A DNA stretch of 64,000 nucleotides. It comes from Nocardioides campestrisoli. GTDB lineage: Bacteria > Actinomycetota > Actinomycetes > Propionibacteriales > Nocardioidaceae. The notes beneath the pieces were generated by a model. That model saw nothing but the letters and a program-made list of their open reading frames with translations. It was not told the origin of the DNA and searched no databases. Each line of letters opens with the position of its first letter. Within the stretch, counting starts at the first letter, position 1. The DNA is taken from assembly GCF_013624435.2 (NCBI RefSeq), contig NZ_CP061768.1:806001-870000 (forward strand). The letters run 5' to 3'. Made by a program: the position numbers and the translations under genes. This document shows, piece after piece, positions 61,815-64,000 of the stretch.

Positions 61815-62573
61815 TCAGCGCGGAGCCATCCGCAGCGCGCCGTCCATCCGGACGACCTCGCCGTTGAGGTAGTCGTGCTCGACCATCGACAGGGCGAGCT
61901 GGGCGTACTCCTCGGGCCGGGCCAGGCGCGCCGGGAACGGCACCCCGGCGGCGAGGCCGGCGCGGAACTCCTCCGAGACCGTCGCCAGCATCGGGGTCTC
62001 GACCAGGCCCGGGGCGATGGTGAGCACCCGGATGCCGTGCTGGGCCAGGTCGCGGGCGGCCGGCAGGGTGAGCCCGACGACCCCGCCCTTGGAGGAGGCG
62101 TAGGCGGCCTGGCCGACCTGGCCGTCGTACGCCGCGATCGAGGCGGTGTTGATCACCACGCCGCGCTGACCGTGCTCGAGCGGCTCGGTCGCGGCGATCT
62201 TCTCCGCGGCCAGGGTGAGCACGTTGAAGGTGCCGATCAGGTTGACCTGGACCACCTTCGCGTAGAGCGCGAGGTCGTGCGGGCCCTTCTTGCCGAGGAT
62301 CCGCATCGACGGGCCGATGCCCGCGCAGTTGACCACGGTGCGCAGCGGGACGCCGGTGCCGGCGGCGGTCTCCACGGCGGCGGCGACCTGCTCGGCGTCG
62401 GTCACGTCGACGCCGACGTAGGTCACCCCCGCGACCTCGGGGGCGTTCTCGATGGCGGTCGGCAGGTCGAAGGCGAAGACCTGCGCGCCCTGGGCGGCGA
62501 GCGCGGCGGCGGTGGCGGCGCCGAGCCCGGAGGCACCTCCGGTGACGATGGCGGCGGTGTCGTTGACGTTCAC
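61815..62573 (-). CDS. SDR, 3-hydroxyacyl-CoA dehydrogenase (HSD17B10-like)
   Basis: A 252-residue SDR, third member of the HSD17B10-like group in this window but more distant from the pair at 12.5 and 41 kb. TGGASGLG (11-18), DLPT replacing the usual ADL, NCAGIG, and the catalytic YASSK are present; it ends NGEVVRMDGALRMAPR. Expected to oxidise 3-hydroxyacyl-CoA. GTG 62573 has AGGAGG 10 bases upstream. It lies 91 bp downstream of the acyl-CoA dehydrogenase and is likely in its operon. Confidence 0.86.
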   Translation of the reverse strand: MNVNDTAAIVTGGASGLGAATAAALAAQGAQVFAFDLPTAIENAPEVAGVTYVGVDVTDAEQVAAAVETAAGTGVPLRTVVNCAGIGPSMRILGKKGPHDLALYAKVVQVNLIGTFNVLTLAAEKIAATEPLEHGQRGVVINTASIAAYDGQVGQAAYASSKGGVVGLTLPAARDLAQHGIRVLTIAPGLVETPMLATVSEEFRAGLAAGVPFPARLARPEEYAQLALSMVEHDYLNGEVVRMDGALRMAPR

Positions 62574-62664
62574 GGGTGGGATGCCTCCTGTGGCGTGTTC
62601 CTGGTCGGCCGGGCGGGGGTGCCCGACCCGAGGGGGGACGGTCGGGGTGAGCGTAGGTCGAGGC

Positions 62665-63846
62665 TCAGGCGTGGCCGGCGGGGGAGTGGGTGATCGGCCC
62701 CCGGTCGTTCTTGGCCAGCGAGCGGGAGATGACCATCCGCTGGATCTGGTTGGTGCCCTCGAAGATCTGCATCACCTTGGCCTCGCGCATGTAGCGCTCG
62801 ACCGGGAAGTCGCGGGTGTAGCCGTAGCCGCCGAAGACCTGGACGGCGTCGGTGGTCACCTTCATCGCGTGGTCGGTGGCGACCATCTTGGCGATCGAGG
62901 CCTCCCGGGAGAACGGCAGGCCGGCGTCCTTGAGCCGGGCCGCGTGCAGGGTCATCGCCCGGGCGGTCTGCACGGCCGCCTCCATGTCGGCCAGCAGGAA
63001 GGCCAGACCCTGGTGGTCGATGATCGGCTTGCCGAACGTCTCCCGCTCCCGGGCGTAGGCGACCGCCTGGTCGAGCGCCCCCTGGGCCAGCCCGGTGGCG
63101 ACCGCGGCGATGCCGAGCCGGCCCGAGTCCAGGCCGGCGAGCGCGATCTTGAGGCCGTCGCCCTCGGCACCGAGGCGGCGCTCCACCGGGATCCGGACGT
63201 CGTCGAGCCGCATGGTGGCGGTGGTGGAGCCGGTCAGGCCCATCTTGCGCTCGGGGGCGTCGGCGCTCAGGCCGGGGGTGTCGGCCGGGATCAGGAAGCA
63301 GCTGATGCCGTTCCGGTCGTCGCTGGTGCGCGCCATCACCTTGTAGAAGTCGGCCTGGCCGCCGTGGGTGGTCCAGGCCTTCGCGCCGTTGAGCACGTAC
63401 TCGTCCCCGTCGAGGCGGGCGGTGGTGCGCATCGCGGCCGGGTCGGAGCCGGCGTGCGCCTCGGAGAGGCAGTAGGCGCCGAGCAGGTCGCCGCCGAGCA
63501 TGTCGGGCAGCCACTGCCGCTTCTGCTCCTCGGTGCCGAAGTTGACCAGCCCGAAGCAGGAGAGCGCGTGCACCGAGACGCCTACGCCCACCGACGACCA
63601 GACCGCGCCGATCTCCTCGAGCACCTGGAGGTAGACCTCGTAGGGCTGGCCGCCGCCGCCGTGCTCCTCGGCGTACGGCAGGCCCAGCACGCCGACCTCG
63701 CCGAGCAGCCGGAAGACGTCGCGGGGGAAGGTCTCGGTCTGCTCCGCCTCGGCGCTGCGCGGGGCGAGCTCGCGGGCGGCGAGCTCGCGCACCAGGGAGA
63801 GGAGCTCGGCGGACTCCTCGGTCGGCATCCGGCGGGTGGCGGTCAT
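62665..63846 (-). CDS. Short-chain-type acyl-CoA dehydrogenase
   Basis: A 393-residue flavoprotein dehydrogenase with the usual order: CLSEAHAGSDPAAMRT (flavin loop), KAWTTHGGQADFY, RKMGLTGSTTATMRLDDVRIP, FGKPIIDHQGLAFLLADME, VQVFGGYGYTRDFPVERYMREAKVMQI and the catalytic Glu363 in FEGTNQIQR. It oxidises an acyl-CoA at the alpha-beta bond. ATG 63846 has AGGAGC upstream; an earlier in-frame ATG would extend into the operator. Three copies of a CAGTATC box lie in its promoter, shared with the divergent gene cut by the window end. Confidence 0.89.
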   Translation of the reverse strand: MTATRRMPTEESAELLSLVRELAARELAPRSAEAEQTETFPRDVFRLLGEVGVLGLPYAEEHGGGGQPYEVYLQVLEEIGAVWSSVGVGVSVHALSCFGLVNFGTEEQKRQWLPDMLGGDLLGAYCLSEAHAGSDPAAMRTTARLDGDEYVLNGAKAWTTHGGQADFYKVMARTSDDRNGISCFLIPADTPGLSADAPERKMGLTGSTTATMRLDDVRIPVERRLGAEGDGLKIALAGLDSGRLGIAAVATGLAQGALDQAVAYARERETFGKPIIDHQGLAFLLADMEAAVQTARAMTLHAARLKDAGLPFSREASIAKMVATDHAMKVTTDAVQVFGGYGYTRDFPVERYMREAKVMQIFEGTNQIQRMVISRSLAKNDRGPITHSPAGHA

Positions 63847-63872
63847 CGGGGCTCCTAGGCGGGTGGGCATTG

Positions 63873-63912
63873 CGATACTGAATGGCACTCGGCAGTATCG
63901 ATCTCAGTATCC
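63873..63912. promoter_or_regulatory. CGATACTG/CAGTATCG inverted repeat and third box
   Basis: CGATACTG (63873-63880) and CAGTATCG (63893-63900) form a perfect inverted repeat with a 12-bp spacer; CAGTATCC follows at 63905-63912. The region separates the acyl-CoA dehydrogenase from a divergent gene. The TACTGA core is shared with the operators at 37909-37942. Confidence 0.65.
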
Positions 63913-63954
63913 TACGCGGGACCTGCATCCAGGCCCGGGCACTGAGGAGGACCG

Positions 63955-64000
63955 ATGGACCGCGACGCCTCCCTGTCCGGCCGCCCCCGTCCGTCGTCCC
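63955..64000 (+). CDS. Start of an unidentified divergent gene (partial)
   Basis: ATG 63955 with GAGGAGG upstream opens a reading frame that runs off the window after 15 codons (MDRDASLSGRPRPSS). Too short to identify. A polar, Arg/Pro-rich start and its position divergent from an operator and acyl-CoA dehydrogenase would suit a TetR-type regulator, but this is a guess. Confidence 0.5.
   Translation, partial: MDRDASLSGRPRPSS

Overview
The window is about 70% GC, dense and dominated by acyl-CoA catabolism. Many starts are GTG, stop/start overlaps of the ATGA or GTGA type are frequent, and several genes look leaderless. Together with IcmF, a DUF3556 membrane protein, a Ceb-type cellobiose locus and perfect Crp/GlxR sites, this points to a high-GC actinobacterium, most likely a Nocardioides-like member of the Propionibacteriales (inference; no rRNA is present). 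No tRNA, rRNA, insertion sequence, prophage or CRISPR array was seen.

Layout. (1) 1-9.9 kb: a co-directional catabolic operon. It holds the tail of a beta-propeller lactonase-like protein, a sugar-type ABC ATPase, an alpha-methylacyl-CoA racemase-like protein, a small-molecule kinase, an SDR, an ACAD10/11-type dehydrogenase, a MaoC hydratase, a TRAP solute receptor, a crotonase and a TetR regulator. Kinase plus ACAD10/11-type dehydrogenase is the two-gene form of mammalian ACAD10/11 and recalls the levulinate Lva pathway. (2) 9.9-15.4 kb: single genes and pairs (tyrosine phosphatase, quinone oxidoreductase, nitroreductase, SDR, nitronate monooxygenase, hotdog thioesterase, RidA-like). (3) 15.4-27.2 kb: a LivJHMGF-type ABC importer, a TetR/racemase pair, an acyl-CoA ligase and a single-chain biotin-dependent acyl-CoA carboxylase. 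Two copies of a TTTACAC-type palindrome suggest one regulator for the importer and the enzymes. (4) 27.4-33.2 kb: glutarate module (glutaryl-CoA dehydrogenase, class III CoA-transferase, AidB-like dehydrogenase) with a divergent LysR. (5) 33.2-37.8 kb: fused isobutyryl-CoA mutase IcmF and a MarR regulator sharing an operator motif, then a rhomboid protease. (6) 37.9-40.8 kb: hydroxyacyl-CoA dehydrogenase, thiolase and crotonase, ending in a nearly 100-nt hairpin. (7) 41-45.8 kb: SDR, aldo/keto reductase and small genes with a TetR/DUF4386 divergon. (8) 45.8-53 kb: cebR-bglC-cebGFE-like cellobiose locus with LacI operators; the adjacent MsiK-type ATPase is frameshifted inside its ABC signature. 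(9) 53.1-61.8 kb: acyl-CoA ligase, DUF3556 membrane protein, FAD oxidoreductase, PucR regulator and CstA-YbdD, with perfect Crp/GlxR sites before the ligase and cstA. (10) 61.8-64 kb: SDR and acyl-CoA dehydrogenase, divergent from a truncated gene.

As a whole the region imports and activates organic acids (CoA ligases, CoA-transferases, racemases), oxidises, hydrates or carboxylates them, and feeds acetyl-, propionyl- and isobutyryl/butyryl-CoA into central metabolism. Each block has its own small regulator and recognisable operators. The least described parts are the unfused ACAD10/11 operon, the shared-palindrome importer/carboxylase regulon, the ligase-DUF3556-FAD oxidoreductase operon and the long hairpin at 40.9 kb.
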